Source of the DNA: Zizania palustris
Lineage: Eukaryota > Streptophyta > Magnoliopsida > Poales > Poaceae
DNA: 64,000 nucleotides
Direction: 5' to 3'
NCBI GenBank assembly: GCA_019279435.1
Contig: JAAALK010000868.1
Location: forward strand, 1-64,000
Of the stretch, positions 22,492-33,464 are shown piece after piece. A program made the translations under genes and the position numbers. Position 1 is the stretch's first letter. Each line of letters opens with the position of its first letter. The notes below the pieces were generated by a model. The model made no database searches. It was given only the letters and a program-made list of their open reading frames with translations, and was not told where the DNA came from.

Positions 22492-24661
22492 TCATACGTC
22501 GTCCACGTCACTTCCACCAACATGAGCATCATGTGTAATCCAGTAGTTGCTGCCATCAGGGCCTGACACTTTATACCTGCTTAACAGAAAAATATGATTA
22601 CAGTGAATTCCAGAGTAACATAAGGCAAGTGGCTTGGCACACAGCTCGTAATGTTGAATTGTTAAGTTTGTTAAGAGTAGAATAAACCGTTATATGAAGT
22701 TAAGAGGATCACCTCTCCAAAATAAATTTTCCTTCCTTGTACCTCTGGCTCTTCTCATGTGCTGCCACCTAGAGTAGGGGCACCATAGAACTTAGGTAAT
22801 GCTAGACAATACAACGTATAATACAAAATGATCATTGCGATCTTACATATTTCCATCCAACAATGGACCCGCAGCCAACACAGAAGATATCAGACACAGT
22901 ATGTATTCCAGTTATCATCACACGATCATCTTTTACTCCAACATTGACATTGACACTGCCCATAGCCGACATGAGTTAATGAAAAAAATGCTGGTTTGTA
23001 GAATATTCATATATGCGAAACAGTGAGATAACTTTGGACTAATGACACAATTTTGCTATAAAACTACCAAATATACCACATTTGTTGATCTGAATGGTAA
23101 TGAACTTATATAACCCAATAAAACTGTTAGCTCCCTGTTATGTTAAAGAACACTACCAACACATTTGTTTTGCTGCAGCTGAATTCAACAGCAACCCTAA
23201 CACCCAGAAGTAATAGAGTACAAATGGCAACTGGCAAGCTACACACGCATTTTTCTCTTTTATATAGAAAAAGTTACTGTGCTGGCCGCTGGTTAGTCTC
23301 ATGATTAGTACTAAATTTCTATCTAAGTCTATCGAAATTGAGGAAGATCTTGATTGGATGTTTAATAACCCAGATCTAACCCCAAGAAAAGGAATCTGAA
23401 TATTGAACAGAGTCCAATAATAGGAAAAGGTATGCATGCTTTGCCTATATGTGGATTATGTGCCCATCTACCTTTGCTTTTTCCAACTATGAGCTTCAAG
23501 TATCAGTAATGAATAATGATGAACAACTGATATGGTGGATACAAAGAAAGCTTGCTGATCCAGCGGACGAGGATGGAGGAGAAGCATTTAGGGAAGTTGT
23601 AACATGCCTTTACTCATAATAAATAGAATCATAATTATAAAAGTTTAAGTTCCACAAACATTTATTCATAGTACTGTGTTGTATGCAAGGACCTTTAGCT
23701 GTAAGGGATTCAGTTAAATACAGTCTTCAAACATACCAAACTTTGATTTATGAAGTAACTTCTTCTATTAGGGATTGCATTATTGTATACCATCTCTGAT
23801 TCCAAATATAAGTCATTTTAGATTTGTGCACTCTCGAGATGACCCTCTCAATTATGTTAACACTTACCACCCCATGACAATGACACGTGGGACCATCTAA
23901 GTCAATGATATGTAGGCTAGGATGGCAAAAAATCAAAACCATTTCTTAGTTGTGACATATTATTAAATCTATCGAATTCTTTACCTTTTATTTCAAAGAG
24001 GATTTAGATTTTGTCCAGCGCCTATTGGTCTGCACAGCCTATGCCCAGTGACCTCCTAGGCTCCTATTGCATAATCCAGTACAATTACAATTTAGAAGGT
24101 TCCTCTTGTCTGCTTATTTTACCATTTTTCTCATCCTAATAGCAGTTTTAGGTTACTTGTACCAGAGTAGGGAATCGAAACTTCAAACAAGTTCCCAATC
24201 TCAAATTTCTCATTGTGCTAGGAAGGAAATGGATATGCTCCCGGTGTGTGAACGTCCTAAGCAAGGTGGGGAACCATGGGCCGCAGTACAAATCGCTCTC
24301 AATATCGCCTCGTAAACATCAAATTAGCAGCATGATGATCGCGACGAACGAAATTGAGTAAAGATAAGGCCCAGGAATGAGAGGCTACTTACACTTTATT
24401 GAAGAGATACGCCTTCCCGTGCTTGCAATGGAAGGCCTGAAAGAAACGCGAAAAACAACAAAAAAAACCGAAACAATCGCTCTCACATCCGCCAAATCAA
24501 TCAACGGCAAAATTGCGAGCCGAGAACGAGGAGAGGGTCGGGCTGGGGCCTGGGGGTGCTCAAACCTTGGAGATGATGTCGGCGGCGACGCCGAGGTGGG
24601 TGTGGCAGTGCTTGCAGCTGTACACCTTGCCCTCCAGGTGCATCAGGAAGAGCCGCCCCAT
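22492..24661 (-). CDS. Yippee-like zinc-binding protein
   Basis: Five coding exons on the minus strand (24661-24566, 24436-24393, 22955-22847, 22768-22713, 22576-22492) join in phase into 129 codons plus stop. All internal junctions are GT/AG. The protein begins MGRLFLMHLEGKVYSCKHC and ends with GGSDVDDV. It shows the Yippee signature C-x2-C-x52-C-x2-C (C16, C19, C72, C75), with the typical HCKHGKAYLFNKV, DIFCVGCGSIVGWKY and KYKEG-type segments (here RYKEGKFILER). Family members are small zinc-binding proteins related in fold to cereblon and Mis18; their plant function is poorly known. Length is normal for the family. A (TCC)n run lies directly upstream of the ATG, and intron 2 (1.4 kb) contains repeat debris. 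A minus-strand AATAAA at about 22227-22232 may be the polyadenylation signal. Confidence 0.93.
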
Positions 24662-24662
24662 C

Positions 24663-24694
24663 GCCTCCTCCTCCTCCTCCTCCTCCTCCTCCTA
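24663..24694 (-). repeat. (TCC)n microsatellite in the 5' leader of the Yippee gene
   Basis: A run of about ten TCC triplets (GGA on the transcribed strand) lies immediately upstream of the start codon. It should fall within the 5' untranslated region. The flanking 24700-24950 is GC-rich and promoter-like. Confidence 0.7.
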
Positions 24695-25117
24695 CCCCCA
24701 ACTCTCTAGCCAAACCCCGCTCCCCCCTCTCCAATCGTGATCGCCCCCCGATCCCCTCTCCCCCTCGCCGAATCCGAGACTAGGAGGACGAATTGCTCTC
24801 CTCTTCTTGGTCGGTCGGACGGGAAGGAATGGTGGTGGCGTGGGCTGCTGCACACGAGAGCCCACAGTGGTAGAGCCGCCGCGTCCGGAATCTGGACGGA
24901 TCTGGTCAGTGGCACACGGCTTTGCCGTTTACCGGGTGTAGGTGCACGCAAATAAAATGAAAATTAAAAACTGAGAGATTTGAGAGTGACTTTGCATTTT
25001 TTTTGTCATTATCATTTAGTTAGTTTTACAAGTCAGTTTCAGAAGTGATATCATAATCAAAATGCACATCTTGAGAATGACAAATTATCATTTTTTCTTA
25101 AAAATCGGACCATATTA

Positions 25118-25400
25118 GAGCATCTTTAAGAGAGCTGTTAAATAAGTTCCTAAATTTAAAATTTAAGATTTTAATAAAAAATAGACTCAATAACACCCAT
25201 AAACAAATTCTCGTCCTAAACCATTTCCTAAATCCCCTGTTATCTATCCTAAATTTAAGATTAATTTCTCATTCCTTATTTAAAAATAGAGATAGGGAAA
25301 CTGTTGAAAATCAAATTAGTTTTTAAGAATTAACATGAATAGGATGATCCCTATATCAAATTTTAGGAAATAAAATTTAAGATGTCTTTTGAAGATGCTC
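25118..25400. mobile_element. MITE with GAGCATCTT termini
   Basis: The left end GAGCATCTTTAAGAGAG is mirrored at the right by the complement of GAGCATCTTCAAAAGAC. The 283-bp element is AT-rich and non-coding. It resembles a widespread grass MITE group with GAGCATCT ends; the superfamily was not settled. Confidence 0.6.
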
Positions 25401-26602
25401 ATAGACTGAACTTTAAGCACTTCTCAAATAAATTTTATAATAAACTAATTGAGTGCATGTGCGTTGCAACAGGAAAAAATAATATTAAAAATATCAAGTG
25501 ATACAAATAACTTTAAACTTGATAAAATAACATTTATCATAATTTGCGTATATACTATATATAAATATATGCTTCTTAGTTTTTGGATCAAGCCAAGGTG
25601 ATTAAATTATCCAGGCCATCAATGTGTTAACGCAGATCAAGTCATATGTAGATCAGTATAATATTTTCTCAACCTATTATACTTAGTGATCTTGGTGGGG
25701 GAAATTAAGAGAAACAATTAATTGACGGTCATTACACATGGAGCTTGTGAATTGTAAACAGATCAGTAGTCCATTATTACCAGAGCTATACACTAGTGTA
25801 AAGATTGATAGTTAAAGCAAGTTTTTTTGTTAAAATTGTTAAATTATAAAATTTAGCTTATTAAGAGGAAGGTATAGAGGAGAGTCCGAGGCACAAGGCA
25901 ACAGGACATACTGCCCAACCGAACCAAACAAGCTGTGATACGATGTACTGAGCCTGCCCGAAATAAAAAAGTTCCTAAAAAGAAAGAAAAGCTTTTCCTC
26001 TCACCCGGCCGCATGAGGCCACGAGCCCATCATCTCCCATTCTCGGCGCCGCTTCAACCCCGTGTGTTCCTCCCCGGCTTCCCCACACACACCAAAAACC
26101 CTGTCCCACCTTCCCTACCGCACGACCGCCTAGATCCTCTCGGATCCTGCGGGTCATAAGGTTTATCGGACTGCGCCTCGGACTTGGCCTTCTGCGCCCT
26201 CACCGTCGCATCCGATGGGAGCTGTTTGGGGCTAGTTTTTCCTGGTGGTCCACCATGCTTCCGAGCTCGCATCACAATTCGCACCAGTTGCACAGGCACG
26301 ACGGGTCGGCATAGCCTGAGGGCGAGGAGGCGGGCAACACTAGCGAGTGGGAGGAGGTCGCGACGGTAGGGTTTCGTGAGATCCTAAGCCAGAGAGGCAC
26401 TACTCGTCGCATGGAAGGATGTGGTGAGCTCATGTATCAAGTATACGGAGCACGAGAGAAAGAGGAATGATAGGTCGACGATGTTGATGCTGTATGACAG
26501 CCGTAGGCATAGGAGGTGCGGATGGACTGACATGGCCGCTTGTCATTTGGAGATGGTAGTGGTGGTATACTCACCACCACTACCATCTTTTAAAGTAGTA
26601 TA
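25401..26602. other. Intergenic, no supported gene
   Basis: AT-rich to about 25890, then GC-rich from about 25960 to 26420. The GC-rich part has overlapping frames of 60-81 codons on both strands but no domain I recognise. A 15-bp perfect inverted repeat around a short spacer lies at 26551-26588 (AGATGGTAGTGGTGG and its complement). Confidence 0.4.
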
Positions 26603-27031
26603 TGATAGACTAGATTAGAATCACTAGGCTAGGTCTAGCAGGGTTTAACTTAAATCTAAACATGGCATAGGGTCTTAGTGGGTAAGACAGAGAGGGATTA
26701 GGGTTGTGTACCTTCACCGGAGGGGGCCGGAGTCGTTGAAGACGATGCCATGGCGTCGGTGCGGCGAGGGAGGCTTCCCGCCGCTTAGCGCAAGTGTAGA
26801 TCGGGTCAATAGGGATGTGGGGGAGGTGTTTTGGGCGTGCAAGCGTTTGCTTGTATCTTGAGCCCTCCCCCTTATATATTGCGCTAGCAGCAGGGGCCCC
26901 TCAACCATGAGTTGGTTGGGCGCCCCCGATCAGGGCGCGAGTGAGACCAGGAGAGTAGTTAGGGGTCCGAACTTAGTGGCCTGGGGAGAGAGGGATTCGG
27001 CCCCCTCTCTCCCCGAGATCTTATCCTAACA
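26603..27031 (-). repeat. 3' LTR of the copia element
   Basis: It is identical to 33036-33464 except for T at 26858 against C at 33291. A TATATAAG promoter motif lies on the minus strand at about 26878-26871. Confidence 0.97.
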
Positions 27032-27218
27032 TTCTCCCCCTAGATCTCGACTTAGTTCTCAACTTACTTAACGTTACCTCTATCTCATTGTAGATCAATG
27101 CATAGAGCATGATGCATCACAATAGTCAGTTACGTACTACGTGACTCAACAGCTACAACACATTTCACTACTTTGAAACAGTTTCTAAACTTATTTTGGG
27201 CCCTTACAAATCCAATGA

Positions 27219-30200
27219 TCATAGGCTTTCCTTTAAACCCATACCGGTTAAGTGTTCTCTGAACACATTGGGTGGTAAGCCTTTTGTTAGCGGATCCGCA
27301 AGCATACGCTTGGTACTTATATGCTCTAGACTTATAGTGTGATCTTGGATTTTCTCCTTAACAACATAGTACTTAATATTGATGTGTTTGGCAGCACCAC
27401 TCTTCTTGTTGTTATGGGAGTATAATACTGCTGGCTCATTGTCGCAGTATAACTTAAGTGACTTTTCAATGCTGTCGACCACTCTTAAACCGGGAATAAA
27501 CTTCTTAAACCATAGTGCCTGTCCGGTGGCCTCATAACATGCTACAAACTCGGCATACATCGTGGAGGATGCCGTCACAGTTTGTTTGGAGCTTTTCCAC
27601 GACACAGCTCCTTTTGCGAGTGTGAATATATAACCTGATGTGGACTTCTCAGTATCCACACATCCCGCAAAATCTGAGTCTGAATAACCTACTATTTCAA
27701 GGTTATTTGTTCTCTCATATGTTAACATGAGGCCTTTTGTGCCTTGCACATATCGCAAAGCTTTCTTAACGCCTTTCCAGTGATCTATGCCTGGATTTTT
27801 CTGATATCTGCCAAGCATCCCGGTGACAAAAGCTAAGTCAGGGCGTGTACATACTTGAGCATACATTAGGCTTCCGACAGCAGAAGCATATGGAACCGAC
27901 TTCATTTGATCGATCTCATATTGGTTCCTGGGACACTGAAAGTTCCCAAACTTATCACCCTTGACTATCGGAGCAGGCGAAGGCTTACAGTAGTGCATAC
28001 TATATTTTCTTAGTATTTTCTCTAAGTATGCCTTCTGTGATAAACCTAATACCCACTTAGTTCTATCTCGAAGAATCTCTATGCCTAATACATATGAAGC
28101 TTCTCCAAGATCTTTCATATCAAAATGAGAAGACAAAAACTTCTTAGTCTCTAATAGTAGATTAACATCGCTACTTGCTAGTAGGATGTCATCCACATAC
28201 AAGACTAGGAAAATAAATTTCCCATTCTTGAACTTAGCATAAATGCAATTGTCCTCTTCATTCTCTTTAAACCCAAACTTTCTAATTGTCTCATCAAATT
28301 TGAGATACCACTGCCTAGAGGCCTGTTTAAGACCATAAATAGACTTAGTTAAATGGCATCCCAAATTTTCTTTCCCTTTTATGACAAAACCCTTAGGTTG
28401 TGCCATATAGACATTCTCACTTAGATCCCCGTTGAGAAATGCCGTCTTTACATCCATCTGATGTAACTCTAAGTCATAATGTGCCACTAAAGCCATAATG
28501 ATTCTAAATGAATCCTTAGATGAGACAGGAGAAAATGTCTCATTATAATCTATTCCTTCTCTTTGAGTGAAGCCTTTAGCAACAAGTCTGGCCTTAAATC
28601 TTTCAATATTCCCTTGGGAGTCACGTTTGACCTTGTAGACCCATTTGCAGCCTACTGTTTTGGCTCCTTTAGGAATTTCTTCTAATTTCCAGACATTGTT
28701 GGTACTCATAGACCTCATCTCATCCTCCATGGCCCCAAGCCACTTAGAAGAGTGAGGGCTTCTCATAGCTTCTTCAAAAGAGGCGGGATCGCCCTCCATT
28801 TGAATTTCTTCACTCATATAAACCTCATAGTCATCAGGAATAGCTGATTTTCTTACTCTTTGTGATCTCCTAACGTTCTCTTGAACTGGGATATCATCAT
28901 TTCTAATGTCTTCTTGAATTGGTACATCATTTTCTATGATGTCCTCCTCAACAGGCACATTATTTTCTAACACAGGGGGTTGTTCTTCTTGTTCTTCATT
29001 AGCAACAATTGGAACTACAGGCTCCTGAATAACAGGTTCCTCATGAACAACAGGTGTCGCTAATGAAGGTCCAACTTCTGGAGCTGGACTAATAGGTGCT
29101 ATCACAGGTATATGGAGAATTGGCTCTTGAATCATAGGAGTAGGTGCACAGACCCGCTTCTCTTCAAGGCTAATTTCTCTTAATACCGTGCTCCCCCTGA
29201 TCATAGCGTCTTCTAAAAAGACTGCGTGTCTCGTTTCTACAAACTTGGTATGTCTACCAGGACAATAGAAACGGAAACCCTTAGACTTATCTGGGTAGCC
29301 AATAAAATGACAACTCACTGTCTTAGGATCTAACTTACCAATATTTGGGTTAAATACTTTAGCTTCAGCTGGACATCCCCATACTCTAAAATAATTTAGA
29401 GAGGGTTCTCGTCCAGTCCATAATTCATACGGTGTCTTGGGCACCGACTTACTCGGAACCCGATTAAGAATATGAATGGCGGTTTTTAATGCCTCCATCC
29501 ATAAACCAACCGGTAGAGTGGAATAACTCAACATACTTCTTACCATGTCCATTAAGGTGCGATTGCGCCTTTCTGCCACTCCATTTTGCTGTGGTTCGCC
29601 CGGTGTAGAATACTGGGCGACTATACCATTTTCCTGTAGAAACCTCGCAAAAGGTCCAGGAACTTGGTCGTACGGGGTATGACGACCGTAGTACTCCCCT
29701 CCACGGTCAGATCTTACTATCTTAATCTTTAGATCATGCTGATTTTCTACTTCAGCCTTAAATATCTTAAATTTATCCAATGCTTCTGATCGTTCTTTAA
29801 TTGGATAAATATAACCATAGCGCGAATAATCATCTGTAAATGTTATGAATGAATCATAACCATCTACAGATGCAACAGGAAATGGACCACAAATGTCCGT
29901 ATGAATAATTTCTAAAACTCCTGTGCTTCGCTCCGCGCCTTTCTTAATTTGTTTGACATATTTGCCTTTAATGCAATCTATGCATTGATCTAAGTCTGTG
30001 AACTCTAAGGGCGGAAGAATTGACTCCTTAACTAGACGTTCAATCCTTCCCCTCGAAATATGGCCTAAGCGACAGTGCCATAATTTCGAAGAAACGTCGC
30101 TAATTCTCTTACGCTTATTTGTTTTGCTAGACGAGACTGTCTCACTAATAGTATTTACTGAATCACTTAAGGACAAGAGATAAAGTTTGTCATGCTCGAA

Positions 30201-31457
30201 GGCAAGACCCACAACTTTATTATCATAAATAATAGAACATTGTCTGTCGCCAAAATGACAATCGTACCCATTATTAACTAAACATGAAACAGAAATCAAG
30301 TTTCTGCGCATCGAAGGAACATAAAGAACATCGCGCAAAAGAATTACAAAGCCATTCTTAAATTCTAATGGGAGATCTCCAATGGCTTCAACTTCTGCTT
30401 CGATGCCATTTGCAACTCTAATTGTTCTTTCGTTTCTTTCCAAAATTCTCGTCGTAGCGAATCCCTGTAAAGAATTGGCAACATGAACAATTGCACCTGA
30501 GTCAATCCACCAAGTGTTGGTAGAATAATCTAAATACAAGGATTCATCTATACAAGTAATTTCATCGTTACCGTGTTTGTGCATCCACTTGAGGAATTCC
30601 ACACAGTCCTTCATGTGGTGTCCTTCCTTCTTACAATGCCTGCAGACGCCTTGAGGGACATCACTGTCCTTAGGCGCCTTTCCTTTCTTCTTAAAGGTCT
30701 TAGTATTTTTCTTAGGCGTAAATTGCTTTTTGCCCTTATCTTGAATTTGGTGAACTGAATCACCACCTCTAGCCTCCTTAATGCGTTCTTCCTCCTGAAC
30801 GCAGTTGGACACTAACTTTTCAAATGTCCACACTTCTGGCAGAGAATTGTAGTTGATGACAAAATGCTCAAAATCCTTACTAAGTGAGCTCATTATGACA
30901 TGAACAATAAAAGTTTCTGTCAGTGCGCACTCCATAGTCTTTAGGCTAGCAGCCCAGTTACTCATTCTCAAAATGTGGTCCCTTACGCCTCCACCGCGGT
31001 ATTTCTCATTAATAAACCTCTTAATTGTTGAGGCGCAAGCTGCCTTTGATGATCCAGCAAACTGAGCATCGATCTTCTTCAGATACTGAGTTGCTGTCTC
31101 ACAATCAGGGATGGAGCTCCTGATTGGCTCTAAGAGAGAATTCTTAATAATCATCAAGCACTTTCTATTTGAGTGCTTCCATTTTTCGTACGCAATGTCA
31201 TATTTCATTCTTATGGGGGCAAAGTCCAGCTGACGCGCAGCAAATGCGTCAGCTGCTTCACCAGTGCGTATCACTGGCTCAGTAGGCTGAACTGGACATG
31301 CTTCTTGGAGAGAATAGTCCACATCTAGGATGGCGAGAGCGATCAGCAGACCCTCTCGCCAAGATGCATAATTGTCCCCTCTAAGTTTCTCAATATGATT
31401 CATTTGAGCGAGTAAGCTTCCTGATAAATAATAGTCAAATGGATTAATTACAGGCAT
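27219..31457 (-). CDS. Copia gag-pol polyprotein, 1412 residues, open throughout
   Basis: The frame encodes, in order: a gag region; a CCHC zinc knuckle (CRHCKKEGHHMKDC, residues 272-285); a protease motif (WWIDSGAIVHVAN, DSG at 319-321); the pre-integrase segment LWHCRLGHISRGRIERL; integrase (HTDICGPF, DDYSRYGY, RSDRGGEYYG, GVAERRNRTL); reverse transcriptase (WVYKVKRDSQG, DVKTAFLNGDL, and the YVDD box in LVLYVDDILLAS); and RNase H (GYSDSDFAGC, YAEFVACYEATGQ, KHINIKYYVV). It copies the element's RNA and inserts the DNA; this is family knowledge. No stop or frameshift interrupts it. The residue after DSGA is Ile where related proteins usually have Thr, which could weaken the protease. Whether it is expressed is not shown. 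Confidence 0.97.
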   Translation of the reverse strand: MPVINPFDYYLSGSLLAQMNHIEKLRGDNYASWREGLLIALAILDVDYSLQEACPVQPTEPVIRTGEAADAFAARQLDFAPIRMKYDIAYEKWKHSNRKCLMIIKNSLLEPIRSSIPDCETATQYLKKIDAQFAGSSKAACASTIKRFINEKYRGGGVRDHILRMSNWAASLKTMECALTETFIVHVIMSSLSKDFEHFVINYNSLPEVWTFEKLVSNCVQEEERIKEARGGDSVHQIQDKGKKQFTPKKNTKTFKKKGKAPKDSDVPQGVCRHCKKEGHHMKDCVEFLKWMHKHGNDEITCIDESLYLDYSTNTWWIDSGAIVHVANSLQGFATTRILERNERTIRVANGIEAEVEAIGDLPLEFKNGFVILLRDVLYVPSMRRNLISVSCLVNNGYDCHFGDRQCSIIYDNKVVGLAFEHDKLYLLSLSDSVNTISETVSSSKTNKRKRISDVSSKLWHCRLGHISRGRIERLVKESILPPLEFTDLDQCIDCIKGKYVKQIKKGAERSTGVLEIIHTDICGPFPVASVDGYDSFITFTDDYSRYGYIYPIKERSEALDKFKIFKAEVENQHDLKIKIVRSDRGGEYYGRHTPYDQVPGPFARFLQENGIVAQYSTPGEPQQNGVAERRNRTLMDMVRSMLSYSTLPVGLWMEALKTAIHILNRVPSKSVPKTPYELWTGREPSLNYFRVWGCPAEAKVFNPNIGKLDPKTVSCHFIGYPDKSKGFRFYCPGRHTKFVETRHAVFLEDAMIRGSTVLREISLEEKRVCAPTPMIQEPILHIPVIAPISPAPEVGPSLATPVVHEEPVIQEPVVPIVANEEQEEQPPVLENNVPVEEDIIENDVPIQEDIRNDDIPVQENVRRSQRVRKSAIPDDYEVYMSEEIQMEGDPASFEEAMRSPHSSKWLGAMEDEMRSMSTNNVWKLEEIPKGAKTVGCKWVYKVKRDSQGNIERFKARLVAKGFTQREGIDYNETFSPVSSKDSFRIIMALVAHYDLELHQMDVKTAFLNGDLSENVYMAQPKGFVIKGKENLGCHLTKSIYGLKQASRQWYLKFDETIRKFGFKENEEDNCIYAKFKNGKFIFLVLYVDDILLASSDVNLLLETKKFLSSHFDMKDLGEASYVLGIEILRDRTKWVLGLSQKAYLEKILRKYSMHYCKPSPAPIVKGDKFGNFQCPRNQYEIDQMKSVPYASAVGSLMYAQVCTRPDLAFVTGMLGRYQKNPGIDHWKGVKKALRYVQGTKGLMLTYERTNNLEIVGYSDSDFAGCVDTEKSTSGYIFTLAKGAVSWKSSKQTVTASSTMYAEFVACYEATGQALWFKKFIPGLRVVDSIEKSLKLYCDNEPAVLYSHNNKKSGAAKHINIKYYVVKEKIQDHTISLEHISTKRMLADPLTKGLPPNVFREHLTGMGLKESL

Positions 31458-32225
31458 AAATGTGACATGCTAATTTAACGTTGGTCAAATCAGCATGTGA
31501 AAACTCAATAAATAAATAGGAATTAATTCTACATCACCGTTGGGCAGAAATAGAATCAATTCATCTCAAACATAGTTATTTTATCACCAACGTTGGTCAG
31601 GAGATAAAATCACTATGCAAATAACTAAAATAAACTTTTATTTCGTCAATTAAATTATCCCGTTGGTTCAAATTTAATCGACAAAAAATATAAACTTAAT
31701 GTAGTGGATGAACATAAATTTGATTAAACATGTGGTAGCACAGCGGAAGACTTAAAAATATAGCAAATGTTTAATCAGTACAAGGAAATCAGTAGGAAAA
31801 TTATTCTGAATTTTTAAAATCTTATTCTCTAATTTAAATAAGACGTTGGTCTTATAAAATCAGAAAATATCAAAGAAATGCTCTAAAAATATTCAAAAAT
31901 TCAGAATAATACTACTGAGTGTGATGAAATTTACAAAATTATTCCTGAATTAAACTTAATTTTATCTGATTTTTGGGCAATTTTCTCATTTTCCAGAAAA
32001 TAATTAAATCAGAAATTAATTACTTAATTCCGGAAAAAGGAAATTGAAATTCAGCCCGCACAGTGCCACAGGTCCAGCCCAAAACACGGCCCAGAAGCCA
32101 ATTTTCGCAGGCCGTCCCAACCTGGGCCCAGGCCAGGTTTTCGCCGCGCGCCGCGCGCGCGTAACCTGGGCCTGGGCCCTCATTTCTCCCCCCGCCTGGG
32201 CTGGCTTTTGGTCCAATGAACCCTG

Positions 32226-32340
32226 GCCGTCGGATCTGATCCGACGGCCGGGCGCTGATTGCGGGCGTATAAATACGGCGCGCCCGCCCCCGGAAAACCC
32301 TAAGCCTCATTTCATTCCCCACCAGCCCGAGCGCGAGCGC
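32226..32340 (+). promoter_or_regulatory. Possible plus-strand promoter inside the copia leader
   Basis: A near-perfect 25-bp palindrome (arms GGCCGTCGGATC, 32226-32250) is followed by TATAAATA (32268-32275) and, about 25 bp on, by AAAACCCTAAGCC-type sequence common at plant transcription starts. Transcription from here would run antisense to the element, through its 5' LTR, toward the kinase gene at 33964. Activity is not demonstrated. Confidence 0.35.
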
Positions 32341-32630
32341 GAGAGAGCGACGGCGGCCCGAGCGGCGTGCGGCGGTGGCGGCGGCCCGGCGGCGCTCGCG
32401 GCCCGGCGGCGCACGGCGGAGGTGGCGCATGGCTGCGGGGAGGGTACTGAGCGGCGGAGTGCGCCGGTGCGGGCCCGCTCGCCGGAGCGCGCGCTCACCC
32501 GAGGGTGAGCGGCACTCCGTCGAGCCGGTCCGCGGCGGCGGCGACTCGGCCGGCGGCACTCACCGGCGTGCGGCGATGCGACTGAGCGGGGAAACACGGT
32601 GAGCCCCCCCTTCCCTTCCCCCGGGCCGAA

Positions 32631-32665
32631 ACTAGGGTTAGGGTTTCAAAACCCTAACCCTAACT
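32631..32665. repeat. Telomere-like inverted repeat
   Basis: The segment GGGTTAGGGTTTCAAAACCC continues as TAACCCTAA, so plant telomeric heptamers face each other around a 4-bp centre. It lies in the copia leader. Confidence 0.7.
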
Positions 32666-33035
32666 CCCCTTAATTTTTTTTGTTCTGTTCTTACTCCGAG
32701 GAGTCCTTAGGGTTCTGAGTTCTTTAACCCGAGGGGTTTTTAGGGGTTTCTTGGGGTCCTTAGGGTTTGGCCGAAGCCAAAACAGGGGTTCTTAGAGAGT
32801 CTTTGCCCACGGTTTCAAGGTTAAACCGAGGATAACAGATGAATTTTACTTAGGGTTCTTAGAACGAATACTCAGAGGGTTCTTAGGTGCTTTTGCCTAG
32901 GGTTTCAAGGTGAAACCGAAGGGAACAGAGGGGTTTCTTAGGTTATGGTGGTACTTAGAACGCAGCAATGGCGTCGGATCAAGGGGTCCGACGCCTAAAC
33001 CCTAGCTAACCTAAGTCTAAAGGCTCTGATACCAT

Positions 33036-33464
33036 TGATAGACTAGATTAGAATCACTAGGCTAGGTCTAGCAGGGTTTAACTTAAATCTAAACATGGCA
33101 TAGGGTCTTAGTGGGTAAGACAGAGAGGGATTAGGGTTGTGTACCTTCACCGGAGGGGGCCGGAGTCGTTGAAGACGATGCCATGGCGTCGGTGCGGCGA
33201 GGGAGGCTTCCCGCCGCTTAGCGCAAGTGTAGATCGGGTCAATAGGGATGTGGGGGAGGTGTTTTGGGCGTGCAAGCGTTTGCTTGTATCCTGAGCCCTC
33301 CCCCTTATATATTGCGCTAGCAGCAGGGGCCCCTCAACCATGAGTTGGTTGGGCGCCCCCGATCAGGGCGCGAGTGAGACCAGGAGAGTAGTTAGGGGTC
33401 CGAACTTAGTGGCCTGGGGAGAGAGGGATTCGGCCCCCTCTCTCCCCGAGATCTTATCCTAACA
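33036..33464 (-). repeat. 5' LTR of the copia element
   Basis: This copy supplies the promoter for the element; the minus-strand TATATAAG is at about 33311-33304. It begins about 500 bp upstream of the ABC1 kinase start codon, with the LTR transcribed away from that gene. Confidence 0.97.

Larger units (their letters stand above)
31458..33021 (-). other. 1.56-kb non-coding leader of the copia element
   Basis: The leader between primer-binding site and gag is long. From 31458 to about 32030 it is AT-rich with recurrent CGTTGGT motifs (31481, 31541, 31588, 31662 and 31843). From about 32040 to 32600 it is strongly GC-rich, with plus-strand promoter-like signals. From 32630 to 33000 it contains repeated TTAGGGTT-type sequence. 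Confidence 0.6.
26603..33464 (-). mobile_element. Young, structurally complete Ty1/copia retrotransposon
   Basis: Two 429-bp LTRs (26603-27031, 33036-33464) flank a single long polyprotein frame on the minus strand. The perfect target duplication GTATA lies at 26598-26602 and 33465-33469. The primer-binding site TGGTATCAGAGCC (iMet tRNA) is at 33034-33022, one base inside the 5' LTR. A polypurine tract (GGGGGAGAA) at about 27040-27032 precedes the 3' LTR. Domain order gag, protease, integrase, reverse transcriptase, RNase H identifies it as copia. The LTRs differ at one position only, so insertion was recent. Confidence 0.97.

Noticed and set aside
32307..32602. GC-rich frames of 75-179 codons in the copia leader
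   Set aside because: They overlap on both strands, match no domain and lie in a non-coding leader; promoter-like signals fit better.
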